Notes: generated by a model not told the origin, from the sequence alone. DNA of 64,000 nt from Tillus elongatus (GCA_964006375.1 OZ023266.1:158222792-158286791), one strand, 5' to 3'; numbered from the stretch's first letter, positions 46,590 to 57,766 are shown. Made by a program: numbers and translations.

Positions 46590-47470
46590 CTATATAAACC
46601 TAGCTAACTTAGAGTCTTTAACAAAACTCATGAAAGCTACCATGACACTTTTATTACACACAGCTTCATACATAAGTGACGTCACATCAAGTGGAAAAGA
46701 AACATTGTATTCTATCAAATTACAAAATAATATTTTTCTTTGTTCATGATGCATAATACAGGAAAAAATCAGATGATTTAAATCAGCTGGGCTGGTATTG
46801 TCGCATGAGCAAAATGGATTGTCTTCAACTTTCATTTTATACAAATGAGACTTAAAAGCACCATGTCCTATGATAATTCTGTTAAGTGTCGTAGACAAGT
46901 ACCTAGGAAACAACAGTTCTTTGTAAATCGGCTTTTTTCTGAGATTGGGGATGATACTACTGAAGTGCTTGTTACAGCTACTTTTCAACTTATTCCAATG
47001 ATCCTGCCACCTTATATTACACACATGTTTTACTTGCGGAAGTAGATCTCTGTTACTGTAAAAGTCATGTTTACAACCTGTTTTAGTTGCTTTTTTAGCA
47101 AAATAGTCGGCCTTTTCATTAACCTCAAGCTTTGAGTGCCCTTTTACCCATATGAAAGTAACTCTTTTGTGCTGTTGTTCCAAGACCTCTAATTGATAAG
47201 CAATATCACATATTACCCTGGATCGATATATAGCATTTTGAAGATTGGATAGAGTTCTTAACAGTGAAAGGGAATCGGTCAAAACAACAAAGCTACTCAT
47301 ATTTTGGTTACAGGCTAGTACTAACGCTTTTTGTATGGCAACAGCTTCAGCAGTGTAAATTGAAGTAAACTTGGGAAGACTAAATAGCTCAACATAATCT
47401 AATTGTTTAATGTAGTATGTAAATCTATTTTTGGTATAGTATTCCAAGCATATTTTCCTTCAAAGTATTA
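46590..47470 (-). CDS. RNase H domain and C-terminus of a non-LTR retrotransposon, 5'-truncated
   Basis: A 285-codon open frame. TSIYTAEAVAIQKAL (catalytic Glu), FVVLTDSLSLLRTL (Asp), VTFIWVKGHSKLEVNEKADY (His and last Asp); then RYLSTTLNRIIIGHGAFKSH and FCSCDNTSPADLNHLIFSC, the Cys/His tail typical of I/Ingi/R1-type ORF2 proteins. The first catalytic Asp segment (F.DGS) is missing and the frame breaks upstream (stop near 47455), so the reverse transcriptase is lost. Different family from 33939-35080. Confidence 0.75.
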
Positions 47471-48021
47471 CGTGACATTCAGATAAACGTCTACGACGTG
47501 TAATTTTCTAATCTCAGGATATTTTATTTCCTCGTGCGAATAAACTCTCATTTGTGCATTACACACTTACACCCGTGCAGCACTTGTACAATCTCGAGTT
47601 TAATCACGTCTGTCTAGTTCCTGTTGTATTTTTTTTCCTATCGCTATCTTCCGGCATGACTTGCAGCGGGTTTGTGCGATTCGAGACTGTGAAATTTTTA
47701 CGCTATTATAAGATGACGGAGAGGCCGTTCAAAGATGAACTGGATAATTGGTTGGTATACTTTAGCAAGTGCAATTACCAAGTTCTACATTCTCTTCGAG
47801 ATAGACACTTCTGATGGGAGATATTAGCGCAACAATACTGTAAATTTTGCAATAGTTCGCAGAACATTACAAATGAGAGCGTAATGATGGTGTTTAGGGC
47901 GTGTCGCCTGGCCAACGGGTATACAAATCAAACTTGATAGAATTCCAAAAGTTGCGTTGAATGATCTCCAGATTTAGACATTCTAGATTACCAGTAGAAT
48001 TATTAACAATTTAATAAAATA

Positions 48022-48023
<2 letters not shown>
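47471..48023. other. No recognisable gene
   Basis: An 86-codon frame at 47554-47814 has no recognisable domain. Possibly unique sequence. Confidence 0.4.

Positions 48024-48090
<67 letters not shown>
48024..48090. repeat. (TA)n microsatellite, 67 bp
   Basis: Immediately left of DD41D element 4. Confidence 0.97.
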
Positions 48091-48092
<2 letters not shown>

Positions 48093-48378
48093 CTGGTGCA
48101 CTTAAAATGAAACATCCGATTTGCATCAAGATAATTTTTTAAGAAACGCTGAAACACGTCAATTTTAATATTGAGGGGGACATGTTTTGACATAAAACTC
48201 AACTTTGTCACATCAAACCCTTAAGGGTGGTGATAATAACCCTTATATTTTAAATAGGGAACATGTGTCGAGTGTTAGATCATTTGAAAGCTCTTTCTTT
48301 TCTGAATTCAGCACACTAATTTTTTTTTGAAGTTTTATCAACTCGTTTAGAAATTATTCACAGTTGAAGATGCAAAAA

Positions 48379-48487
48379 CGCCTTTCACTCGTTCCAATAA
48401 GAAATGTGCTGATAGTCAATATTTTGTTGGTTTGTAAACAAAAAAATTGACTATCAGAACATTTCTTATCGGAATGAGAGAAATGCG
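48379..48487. repeat. Imperfect palindrome, ~42-bp arms, 25-bp loop
   Basis: TTCACTCGTTCCAATAAGAA / TTCTTATCGGAATGAGAGAA and GCTGATAGTCAAT / ATTGACTATCAGA pair. It lies ~65 bp upstream of the transposase ATG. Confidence 0.85.
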
Positions 48488-48551
48488 GTTTATTATTTCA
48501 GTTTATCGGTCGGTTTGATACTTGATAGTACTACCGAAAATTAATTTCACA

Positions 48552-49630
48552 ATGGTGTATTCTGTAGAAGAAAGAGTTGAAATAATTACTCTTTTTTTCA
48601 AAAACGATGACTGTGCCAACCGAACCGCAAACTTGTTTAATGAACGACATCCGAACAGACATGTTAACAGAAAATACATTTTGGAGTTAGTTGCAAACTT
48701 TCGACAAAGTGGTTCAGTAGCCAACAAAAAACAGGATCCTGAACGTGAATTTCCCGTTAGAAATGAGACTACTGAGATTGAAGTTTTAGGACAAATTGCT
48801 GCAGACCCAACTTTGAGCACGAGAAAATCGGCCACTGTTTCAACCATCAAAAGAAGAACTATTCAGCGAATATTGAAGCATCATAAATTTCACCCGTATA
48901 AAATTCATCTTGTACAACAACTGAATGAGCATGATTTTGAACGGCGGCTGGAGTTTTGTGAAATTATGACTGCACGAATAGCTGATAACGGGAACTTTCT
49001 GTTCAATATCTGTTTTACAGACGAGGGTACGTTTTTATTAAACTCTACAGTCAATCGTCATAATTGTCGTTATTGGGCAGATAATAATCCAAGAAATTTC
49101 ACGAAGTCCACACTCAAACTCCACAGAAATTGAATGTCTGGACTGGCATTTTTGGAGACCGTTTAATCGGACCAATTTTTCTCGATGGCAATTTGAGTGG
49201 CGAATCGTATTTGGAGTTACTTGAAGATATCGCTTACCCTCTACTAATTGAAATTGTTGAAAATGATGATCGCTATCAAGAAAATCAATTAGTGTTTCAA
49301 CAAGATGGAGCTCCTCCGCATTTTTCACAACGTGTTAGGGAGTTTTTGAACAGAAAGTTTCCAGGACAACGGATTGGGCGTAGAGGTGCCATTGAGTGGC
49401 CCCCTAGATCACCGGGTTTAACTCCTTTAGACTTCTTTCTATGACGCCATTTAAAGAGTAGAATTTACGCAACAGAACCGGAGTCTCTGGAAGAATTACG
49501 ACGACGCATTGTTGAAGAATGCCGTCTAATAACTCCACCAATGCTCCAGAATGCCAGAGCTCGTTTTGAACAAAATTTGTACTTTTGTATGGAAGCTGGT
49601 GGTCAACAATTTGAACATTTACTGAACTGA
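48552..49630 (+). pseudogene. Transposase of DD41D element 4, two lesions
   Basis: MVYSVEERVEIITLFFKN, LFNERHPNRHVNRKYI (HTH), TIKRRTIQRILKHHKFHPYK, ICFTDEGTFL (first Asp). A one-base frameshift near 49125-49135 breaks the frame before KLNVWTGIFGDRLIGPIF. VFQQDGAPPHFSQRVREF (second Asp), then SPGLTPLDFFL (third Asp, 41 residues on). The Trp codon after DFFL is TGA. The tail ITPPMLQNARARFEQN ... QQFEHLLN ends at TGA 49630, overlapping AATAAA. Only two changes separate it from an open frame, so it is young. No intron seen. Confidence 0.85.
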
Positions 49631-49689
49631 ATAAAAATTTTTGAACGTCTGGTTGTGTTTTTTAGTTTCTTTAACGAAAAATTTACTAG

Positions 49690-49694
<5 letters not shown>

Positions 49695-49764
<70 letters not shown>
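49695..49764. repeat. (TA)n microsatellite, 70 bp
   Basis: Between element 4 and the mariner copy 2 terminal repeat. Confidence 0.97.
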
Positions 49765-49765
<1 letters not shown>

Positions 49766-50945
49766 GAGGGCGGGTCAATAAGTCCGTTACTTTTTGAATG
49801 AAACACAGGTTTTTTGACAAACAAATCATTTTATTTCTCAACATAGTCTCCTTTGAGCTCTATAAACTTCGTCCAATGTTTCTCCAATTTTTTATCCCTT
49901 CCAAAAAATAAGATTTGTCGAGGTCCTCAAAATAGGTATTTGTTTGTGAGATGATTTTATCATTGGAGTCAAATCTCTTTCCGCCGAGCCATTTCTTTAA
50001 GTTTGGAAACAAGAAATAGTCACTCGGGGCTAAATCCGGAGAAGAGGGCGGATGAGAGAGCAATTCGTGGCTCAATTTATGCAATTTCGTCATGGAGACT
50101 ACACATGTGTACACTCTTGCATTGTCTTGGTGGAAAAGAACTTTTTTCTTGGCCAAATGCGGTCGTTTTTTCCTCAAATCGTCATTGGATCGGTCCAATA
50201 AGTTAGTATAATATTCTCCATTGATTGTTCTTCCCTTTTGAAGGTAATTAATGTGGATTATTACGCGTGCATCCCAAAAAACGGTCGCCATGACTTTATT
50301 GGCTGACAAACCCACCTTGGTCTTCTTCGTCGCCGATTCGCACGGAGAAACCCACTGTTGTGACTCCTGCTTGGTCTCTGGTGTGTTGTGGTGAATCCAT
50401 GTTTCGTCCATGGTTACGAAACTCGTCCCTATTGCGGCTGAACAACGCCAAACACTCCTTCGAAGTTGTCACACGATTGCTTTTTTGGTCGCTTGTAAGC
50501 AAAGCGGCACCCATCTTGCGGATAGCTTTCTCATAACCTCTTGCGGATAGCCTTCTCATACCCAAGTGATCATGCAAAATCGAAACCACTGAGCCATGTG
50601 ATATGCATATGGCTTCCAAAATCTCCGCACTTTCAATCTCAGATCGGCAGACACAATATTGTGAATTTTTTCAATTGTTTCGGGTGTAGCGACCTCAACT
50701 GGGCGTCCAGAACGTTCGGCGTCATTTGTGCTTGTACGGCCGCAACGAAATTCACTTTTTTCCATTTTCGTTACAACTCAAGAGGTTGTCTGCTTACAAT
50801 AGCTTTCTAACACAAACTAAATGACGCAGCTTGTTCAAAATTTGACAGGAGTCAACTGATAGATGCTTGTTGGCAGGAGCAGTGTTGTCCTGACTGTGAA
50901 GAGGCGGGAAATTCAAAAAGTTACGGACTTATTGACCCGCCCTTG
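49765..50945 (-). mobile_element. mariner (DD34D) element copy 2, both ends present
   Basis: Left end CGAGGGCGGGTCAATAAGTC; right end is the inverse, ...TTATTGACCCGCCCTTG. TA precedes the left end; the right flank reads TG. Terminal repeats of about 28-30 bp. Inserted at the end of a (TA)n array. Confidence 0.9.
49831..50765 (-). pseudogene. mariner transposase, internally deleted (copy 2)
   Basis: Starts MEKSEFRCGRTSTNDAERSG: relative to copy 1, ~125 bp encoding the N-terminal HTH is missing, between short direct repeats (AATTTCGT). Downstream: frameshifts near 50620 and 50410. Catalytic segments are DETWIHHNTPETK, FHQDNARVYTC and DLAPSDYFLFPNLKKW, so all three Asp remain and the last two are 34 apart. 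The normal end ...ELKGDYVEK is reached in a shifted frame. Confidence 0.85.
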
Positions 50946-51080
50946 TGCATAAACAAACATATAAAAACTCAAACGGAGTTTGGTTTCGGGTTCTAGGGGC
51001 CCAAATTCGCGCTCATTTGAAAATTTTTTTGCAACCTCTATATTAGCGAGCTTTTTAAAATAAAAAGTCGCTAAAATTCG
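50946..51080 (+). repeat. TA-HEL copy m, 3' end
   Basis: AAAACTCAAACGGAGTTTGG, GCGCTCATTTGAAA, and hairpin end TTAGCGAGC...AGTCGCTAAAAT. The other half was probably displaced by mariner and element 4. Confidence 0.6.
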
Positions 51081-51241
51081 AAGGAAACTTGTCATTTTGT
51101 TAACAAGAAAAAAAAAGTAAAATATTAAGATATAAAACTTAAAGTTGTAACATGTCGCATGTATTTAACATAAACGTGACATGTCACACGCGTTAACGCC
51201 TTTTATTTTTCTACAATAAGCTTCTGAATCAGTCCCTTTAG

Positions 51242-51471
51242 TGACGTCAGTGTCTGAGTCCCTCTAGTGACGTCAAACTCGGCGGACGGTTACTCTACCG
51301 CATCACAACTCAATGGAATACGCCTGCAGACGCGACAGTTCCATGACATGTCTAGATAAGAAAATCTTTATAAACGCTTGTAATGCGTGCCACGCTCTCT
51401 TCTGTTTCAAGTTAACCGGAAATGTTGTCCTACAGCTAAATTTTCAGTCGGGAAAACAGCATGCCTAAATG
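51242..51471 (+). promoter_or_regulatory. Candidate Pol II promoter with a tiny first exon
   Basis: Two perfect CRE palindromes TGACGTCA (51242-51249, 51268-51275), a TATAAA at 51369-51374, GC-richer sequence between, then TTTTCAGTCGGG (Inr-like), and ATGCCTAAATG-GTAAGTT: an ATG at 51461 followed after 11 bases by a strong splice donor at 51472. Nothing downstream could be assigned as exon 2. It might instead be the start of an unrecognised LTR or a noncoding RNA gene. Confidence 0.4.
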
Positions 51472-51825
51472 GTAAGTTTTATACTTAGATACCGGCTTAT
51501 TTCCAGTTGCTCGTACATTTCTTTGGTTGATAATAATATGAGATTGCTTGTTAGTGTATGCGTACTAAATCCACTTTCAATAACTGATTTCTTTGTTATA
51601 AACTTTATACTGTTAAACGGTGGCTTGTGGTAGCGTTAGTTCAGTAATTAATTGCTATTGTGCTGTCTCAATTGCATTTTAAAAGAGATCATTTAAGATT
51701 TTGTTTCATTTACGTTAGTTTATTTCTAATTATTAACACAGATAAATTTTGTATGTAAACGCAACCTGCTACCAGCCGCCTCATATAAACCATTAAGCCC
51801 TGAAGCAATACTAATACACATGGGA

Positions 51826-51970
51826 TTAAATGGCACCCCGTTAGGGAGCAGCCCTCAACAACACCTTCCTAAATGGCACACCGCTGGGGAGAAGCCCTGA
51901 ATGGAACCGTCATGGAGCAAGCCCTATCTGAATGGAACCATCAGGGAGCAAGCCCTATGAGTGGCAGCCC
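51826..51970 (+). repeat. Degenerate ~28-30-bp minisatellite, about 4-5 units
   Basis: Repeated phrase of the form AATGGCACC..(C/T)..GGGAG(C/A)AGCCCT, e.g. AAATGGCACCCCGTTAGGG, AATGGCACACCGCTGGGG, GAATGGAACCGTCATGG, GAATGGAACCATCAGGG. Confidence 0.7.
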
Positions 51971-51979
51971 TATGAATAA

Positions 51980-53169
51980 CATATTGATAAATGACACCTT
52001 GCTGAACGGAGCCGTTTCCTCACGAAGTCTCTGAGGCAACTCCAGCATCCAAGGCTAGACGAATGTGATCACCACTCTGGAGGCAGCAATCTAAACCTGG
52101 AGTTAAGTACATCATTTATCTGTAATTTTCTTTTTAAAGTAGTGTATGCTCCACAACTCATTTTGACAGTGCTATAGGCCAATTTAAAGTAATCAATTTA
52201 TATTTTTCCTTTAATTAAATTTGCTTAATTAAATCGAGCTGCATTATATAACTTCGATAATCTTTTAATAAACTGATTTTACTTCTAAGTCCTGATTTTT
52301 ATTTGTACATCTTAAAACCCACTGACTGCAAATGCTGAAGCCCACGCCCTGCGTTGATTTATCTTATATTTGTGCCCCGACTGAGTAGCCAAACTAATAA
52401 TTAATTCTTTAACAAATACCTAGGGCATAATTTACAGGTATTGTTAAGTCTTTTTTCGTTATAAAGTAAAAGAGCGACTATATATTAGAAAACGTCATTA
52501 AATTCTAAAATATAATGTATAATATAAAACCTGCATTCAAAAGTCTGCCATAATATTTGTCATTTTAGATTAGCATGTAGATACGTGTAAACATAAGTAT
52601 TATCAATTAAAATAATAGGCTACCACAACAAAATAGATAGCAGAAGTATTTTAAAAACTAGACACGACAACAACAGTAACTCATTATAATTATCACAAAG
52701 TAAATCTTAAAACTATAATTTGGAGGTTGGCTCTATGGACTGCGATATACTCTACTGACCTATACAATAATTATAATATTTATTTTATTTAACACATGTC
52801 ACAATATGTCGCTTTCTAATGTTCCAAGCATAACAGTACTACTAATTAATGTATCACATATATTTTCAAATTGTATCTACATCATTTGCATGGCTACAGT
52901 AAAGCCGGTTGTTATCAGTAATGACAGAAATAATCAGGGCCGTAACTAGAAATTTTATGCCCGCGGCAAACGTCAGCTAGGCATCCCATATTTCTTGGCC
53001 AATGAGGAAAAGAAAACAAAACGCGAAAAAATAGTGCTGTAAATTGAATCATAACTTCCAGATCGCTGTGATAATCTACTCTTCTCAGAAAGATATTCTC
53101 ATGAAATAAATTTAGAGACCATGACTTGACCACAAAGAAAATATTCATATTACTGTGCCCATAAACTTC
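51980..53169. other. No recognisable gene
   Basis: AT-rich, apparently single-copy. The frame 52915-53148 (-) has no recognisable domain. Confidence 0.35.
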
Positions 53170-53905
53170 TGAAACGTTACTCGAGTTCTAACGAAAAAAT
53201 GTCGATTTTCACCAAATCACCCCTCATTTATACCCTACCCCCTGAAGCGATCTTACCCAAAAACAATTCGAAGTGTTCCTTTGTCGGGTGCTAACTGGAT
53301 ACCAAATTTGAAGATGATATCTCAATTCTTTCGAAAGTTATTGCGCCTATTAACAGACAGGCGTACATGCCCACAGACCGACCGATTGACATACCGGCAC
53401 ACAAGAAATTTTTCGTTCGAGAATGAAAATGTTTACATTTTTTTGAGACATTTATGCCGTTTTAGTAAAAAAAAATCGAAATTGCTCTCACCGATATTCC
53501 ACCTCCACACATTTAATCCGTCATTTAATTTCAGCACAGAATACCAGATGTTTGATAACAACAAGCAAACCCTAAAACGTTGTTATTCGAGTTTTAACGA
53601 AAAAATTTCGATTTTCACCAAATCACCTACCACCTGGAGCGGTTTTATCCAAAAACAATCCGAACCGTTCTTTTGTCGGGTGCTAACTGTATACCAAATT
53701 TAAAGACGATATCTCAATTGGTTCTAAAGTTATCGTGGCCACAAACAGACAGACATACAGATCGACAGACACAAAAAAAATGCGTTCCCAAATCATGTTT
53801 TCTGTGTGTTTTAACACTTATGACGTTTAAGCGAAAAAAATTTTTTAAATTTTTGTGGCCGATGCCATATGCATTGACGATGTGGAAGTAATAGATAATG
53901 TAAAA
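53170..53905 (+). repeat. Tandem duplication, period ~406 bp (1.8 copies)
   Basis: CGAGTTCTAACGAAAAAATG at 53181 recurs as CGAGTTTTAACGAAAAAATT at ~53588. Shared features include TTTGTCGGGTGCTAACTG and GATATCTCAATT, then a CAGACAGA-rich run. Part of the unit appears inverted near 55210-55270 (TCTGTCTGTATCCACGATAA). Confidence 0.75.
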
Positions 53906-54181
53906 AGGTTTGGACGCAGCAAGTGCGTTATGGTAGTGAATTTTCATTAAAATGTTTTAAATAGCAAATATGTGTTTTTTAAAGAATGCAGACATCAAAT
54001 TTGGTTGCCAGTATAACCTATATAGTAAACAATGTACCATATATCATCAAAAAAGCTTTATGTTTAAAGATGTACAAAAATGTTTCGAAAATAAACTTAA
54101 AATGTTCCCGAAAAAACTAGTTTCCTGGCCAACAAACCTTATAGGTTAATAACAAATTGAGGTATTCAAATTTGAAGCATT

Positions 54182-54737
54182 TAATAAAAATTCTCTACCA
54201 TAACGCACTTGCTGCGTCCCGAATTTCTTTTCTTACAAACATGCATTATAATTACGTAGTAGAAATTCGATACATTAAAGGTCAGGTCAGAACTTGTACG
54301 GACCGAGAATTCCAACTATCTTATTAAAACAAAGCATTCTTTAACCTATTTGGACTAATCAGATTTTAATAAAAATTTGCTACCATAACGCACTTGCTGT
54401 GTCCCGAATTTCTTTTCTTACAAACATGCATTATAATTACGTGGTCGAAATTCCACACATTAAAGGTCAGCTCAGAACTGGGACGGACCGGGGGAATCTG
54501 ACTGTCTAATTAAAACAAAGCATTGTTTAATCTATTTGGACTGAGCAGATTTTAATAAAAATTCGCTACCATAACGCACTTGCTGCGTCCCGAATTTACT
54601 TTCCTACAAACATGCATTATAATTAACGTGGTCTCAATTATATACATTAAAAGTCAGCTCAGAACTGGCACGGACGGGGAATCCGTCTGTGTAATTAAAA
54701 CAGAGCAATGTTTAACCTATTTGGACTGGGCAGATTT
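54182..54737 (+). repeat. ~185-bp tandem repeat, three units
   Basis: CTACCATAACGCACTTGCTG at 54195, 54380 and 54566. Each unit then has ACAAACATGCATTATAATTA, TCAGAACTGG/TTG..ACGGACC and TATTTGGACT...GCAGATTTT. Confidence 0.9.
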
Positions 54738-54823
54738 TCCTGGCTAACGAACTTATCCAAGCCACTTGCAAAAGGAAGGTATTCACTAAATTTCATCGTC
54801 ATCGGCGCATTATTTTTTGAGTT

Positions 54824-54827
<4 letters not shown>

Positions 54828-54912
<85 letters not shown>
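54828..54912. repeat. (TA)n microsatellite, 85 bp
   Basis: Inside TA-HEL copy n. Confidence 0.97.
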
Positions 54913-54913
<1 letters not shown>

Positions 54914-55042
54914 CAAATAAACTCTGAAACCACCTCGGAGTTGGGTTCCAGGAGTCCTAAATAGCGCTAATTTGTAGAAATTTTTTCAAAATTCAAAAGT
55001 CGCCATCTTCTCATTAGTGAATTTTTTAAAAGAAAATTTACT

Positions 55043-55633
55043 AAAAACTAAAATAATAGGTATACCGTAACGCATTACCTACTGTATACGCACGCTAAAA
55101 ATATCACTCCAAAGCAATGGACATTTTCCATTGGAAAACCAAAACTTAATTTTTTCGCGTAAACATCGTAAAAAGTGTCAAAACATATAGAAAACATGAT
55201 TTGAAAACAAACATTTTTAGTATCTGTCGGTCTGTAAGTCTGTCTGTATCCACGATAACTTTAGAACAAATTGAAATGAGGGGATGATTTGGCGACATTT
55301 TGGCAAAGAACCTGAAACTAATACGAGCTATGGAAAGAAAATGTCTCAAGAAGAATGTTTTACAAAGCCTGTCATTGTCCTTCACTTTACTAAAATGTTT
55401 CCAGAAAATTCATTTCAAATAGACCCTTTCTGATGCTTTGGCGGTAGTCTTAGCTATAGGGTGTATCGTTGAATGGTATATAATTTTTATCGAATTTTCG
55501 TAAAAAATCAATAAAGTTCAATATATCAGTTATTATACAAGATACGAAAAAAAAATGTATACCCCCCTTTTTTTTATAACACTCTCATGTTAAGCTCAAA
55601 AAATCACTGATACTTTGTATGTAATTACCCGTG
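55043..55633 (-). repeat. TA-HEL interior-like remnant and inverted piece of the 406-bp repeat
   Basis: 55290-55460 (AACCTGAAACTAATACGAGC ..., CATTTCAAATAGACCCTTTC) matches 61540-61700 and 62290-62410. 55210-55270 matches the CAGA-rich repeat inverted. No gene. Confidence 0.5.
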
Positions 55634-55731
55634 CCTAAATCAAACGGTTTTCATTTTATTTTGAAAAAACTCATTTCAAAGCCTGATATTTTAAAAAAAT
55701 GACCTACCATAAGTGTTAGCCATGGAAAAAA

Positions 55732-57139
55732 CTCTGGACGCAGCAAGTGCGTTATGGAAGTGAATTTTCATTAAAATGTTTTTAATTACAAATATATCGC
55801 TCTAATGCGAGCAGGCATCAATTTGGTTACCGGTATAACCTATATAGTAGGAACAGTGTATCATATTTTATCAAAATAATTATTTGAAAATGTACAAAAC
55901 TTTTCGGAAAATAAACTTTAAATGTTTCTGAGAAAACTGGTCTCCTAGCCAATGAATTAGGTTAATAGCAAATTGAGTTATTAAAATTTGAAACATTTAA
56001 TGAAAATTCGCAACCAAAACGCCCTTGCTGCGTTCATACAAAAATTTTCCGAAAATACAGTTAAATGTTGGTTTTCTAACCAACAAAACTTACGTTAATA
56101 GCAAATGAATTATTGAAATTTGGAGGATTTAATAAAAATTCGCTACCAAAACACACTTACTGTGTCCAGATTTTTTCTTACAAACATGCATCATATTTCG
56201 ATAAAATATGTTAAAATGCGTAACGAATTTGTTCTACGAAAATTAGCTAAAAATTATAGACCGTTAAACCATAAACTTCACTAAACCTATAGCGAAAGCA
56301 TCAACTTAACTAAACCGACAGCTAAAACATCAGAGAAAGGGTCTATTTGAAATGAACTTTCTGGGAATATTTTAGTAAAATGAAGGATAATGACGATTGA
56401 AACTAAGACTTCAGGCTTTGTAAGACATTATTCTTGAGACATTTTCCTTCCATAGCTCATATTAGTGTCAGGTTCATTGCCTAAATATTACCAATTTTGA
56501 CGTTTAAAATCGCGGTTTAGACGTTTTGAGGAAAAGCCAAATGTATTTTTCTTTGAATGCCTGTAACTTTTTTGTCCTTTAACCTACGGAGCTAAATTTT
56601 AGTGGGTAACTTGTCTATAATGATATAAACCCGTGTATGAAATTTGGTTGCCCTTACTTTGTTAATTTTGGAGATATAATTTTTTTTCGAAAGAAAACAT
56701 AACATTTTCCGGGAAAACCTCGGCGGATTTTCCTGGCTAACAAAATTATTCAAGCCACTTGCGAAAGGAAGGTACTCACCAATTTTGACGTTTAAAGTCG
56801 CGAATTTGACGTTTTGAAGAAAACCCAAATTTATTGTTATTTAAATGCCTGTAACTTTTTTGTCCTTTAACCTACAGAGGTAAATTTTTGTACGTATTTT
56901 ACCCATAATGATGTAAACCCGCGTGTGAAATTTGGTTGCCCTTACTTTGTTAATTCCGGAGAAATAAATTTTTTTCGATTTTTTTCGAAAGAAAATACAA
57001 AATTTTCCGGGAAAACCTTGGCGGATTTTCCTGGATAACGAACTTATCCAAGCCACTTGTGAAAGTAAGGTACTCACCAAGTTTTATCAAAATCGGTCCA
57101 TTATTTTTTTAGTTATAGGTGTGACACATAAATATATGA

Positions 57140-57227
<88 letters not shown>

Positions 57228-57356
57228 ATATAAAGTCTGAAACCGACCTCGGATTTGGGTTCCAGGGGTCTTAAATGGCGCTCATTTGAAGAAATTTTTT
57301 CAAAATTCGAAAGTCGGAATCTCCTCATTAGTGAATTTTTTTTAAGAAAATTCACT
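55732..57356 (+). mobile_element. TA-HEL copy o (1625 bp), full length, with empty-site proof
   Basis: Begins CTCTGGACGCAGCAAGTGCG and ends at the hairpin AGTGAATTTTTTTTAAG AAAATTCACT. The other arm of element 5 reads, uninterrupted, GCCATGGAAAATAAATTGCC; here it is GCCATGGAAAAAA[copy]AATAAATTGCC. Contains internal inverse heads at 56003-56030 and 56145-56167, two near-copies of an interior block (56440-56700 and 56775-57010) and (TA)n 57152-57225. No ORF of interest. Confidence 0.9.
57152..57225. repeat. (TA)n microsatellite, 74 bp
   Basis: Inside TA-HEL copy o. Confidence 0.97.
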
Positions 57357-57417
57357 AATAAATTGCCGAGTGTGTTTCTATGGAAACTTTGACAGTTTGT
57401 TGATTAACTAGGTAATA

Positions 57418-57678
57418 ATGGCACGGTTAAATTACACACACGAAGGTTATTTAAATTTATTTACTATTTATGGACAATGTAATAAAGTAATTTCGCGAAC
57501 GTGTGATACATTTGCTTATAGATATCCATATAAACAGAGATCGTCACGTAAAACCCTCAAACGAATAGTAGACAATTGCAAAAACTGCGGATCTGTCAAG
57601 CAAAAGGTGCAGAGGGCTAAACCCGTTGTTGACAACAAACAAATCAAGACAGCAATTTTGAGGTATGTTGCCACATAA
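57418..57678 (+). CDS. Truncated, inverted copy of the element 5 transposase N-terminus
   Basis: An 86-codon open frame MARLNYTHEGYLNLFTIYGQ ... RYPYKQRSSRKTLKRIV ... lying within the left inverted arm. The equivalent in the right arm (58640-58899, minus) is the true gene start and is more damaged. The left copy has a clean N-terminal HTH-like region, then stops at TAA 57678 where the arm ends. It could encode a DNA-binding-only fragment; whether it is expressed is unknown. Confidence 0.55.
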   Translation: MARLNYTHEGYLNLFTIYGQCNKVISRTCDTFAYRYPYKQRSSRKTLKRIVDNCKNCGSVKQKVQRAKPVVDNKQIKTAILRYVAT

Positions 57679-57766
57679 TCTTATATAAAACCATCAAAAA
57701 AATAATAGAAAGAAGAAAAAAAAAACAATTCACACACAACATGGACTGAATAAAATGACACAAAAA

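Larger units (their letters stand above)
48091..49694 (+). mobile_element. DD41D element 4, bounded by (TA)n arrays
   Basis: Lies between two TA arrays (48024-48090 and 49695-49764), probably one array split by the insertion. No inverted terminal repeat was found: the left end starts GGCTGGTGCACTTAAAATG and no inverse is visible at the right. Boundaries are therefore set by the arrays. A 42-bp-arm hairpin precedes the gene. Confidence 0.55.
53907..55042 (+). mobile_element. TA-HEL copy n, complete, with an internal tandem repeat
   Basis: Head GGTTTGGACGCAGCAAGTGC at 53907, 5' module to ~54210, three tandem ~185-bp units (54182-54737), (TA)n 54828-54912, post-array block and hairpin ending AAAATTTACT at 55042, followed by an A run. 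Confidence 0.8.

Noticed and set aside
48091..49694. Terminal inverted repeats of DD41D element 4
   Set aside because: I searched for the inverse of GGCTGGTGCACTTAAAATG near the right end and did not find it; ends are reported only as array boundaries.
53281..53703. 140-codon frame
   Set aside because: It runs through the 406-bp tandem duplication and CAGA-rich repeats, with no domain.
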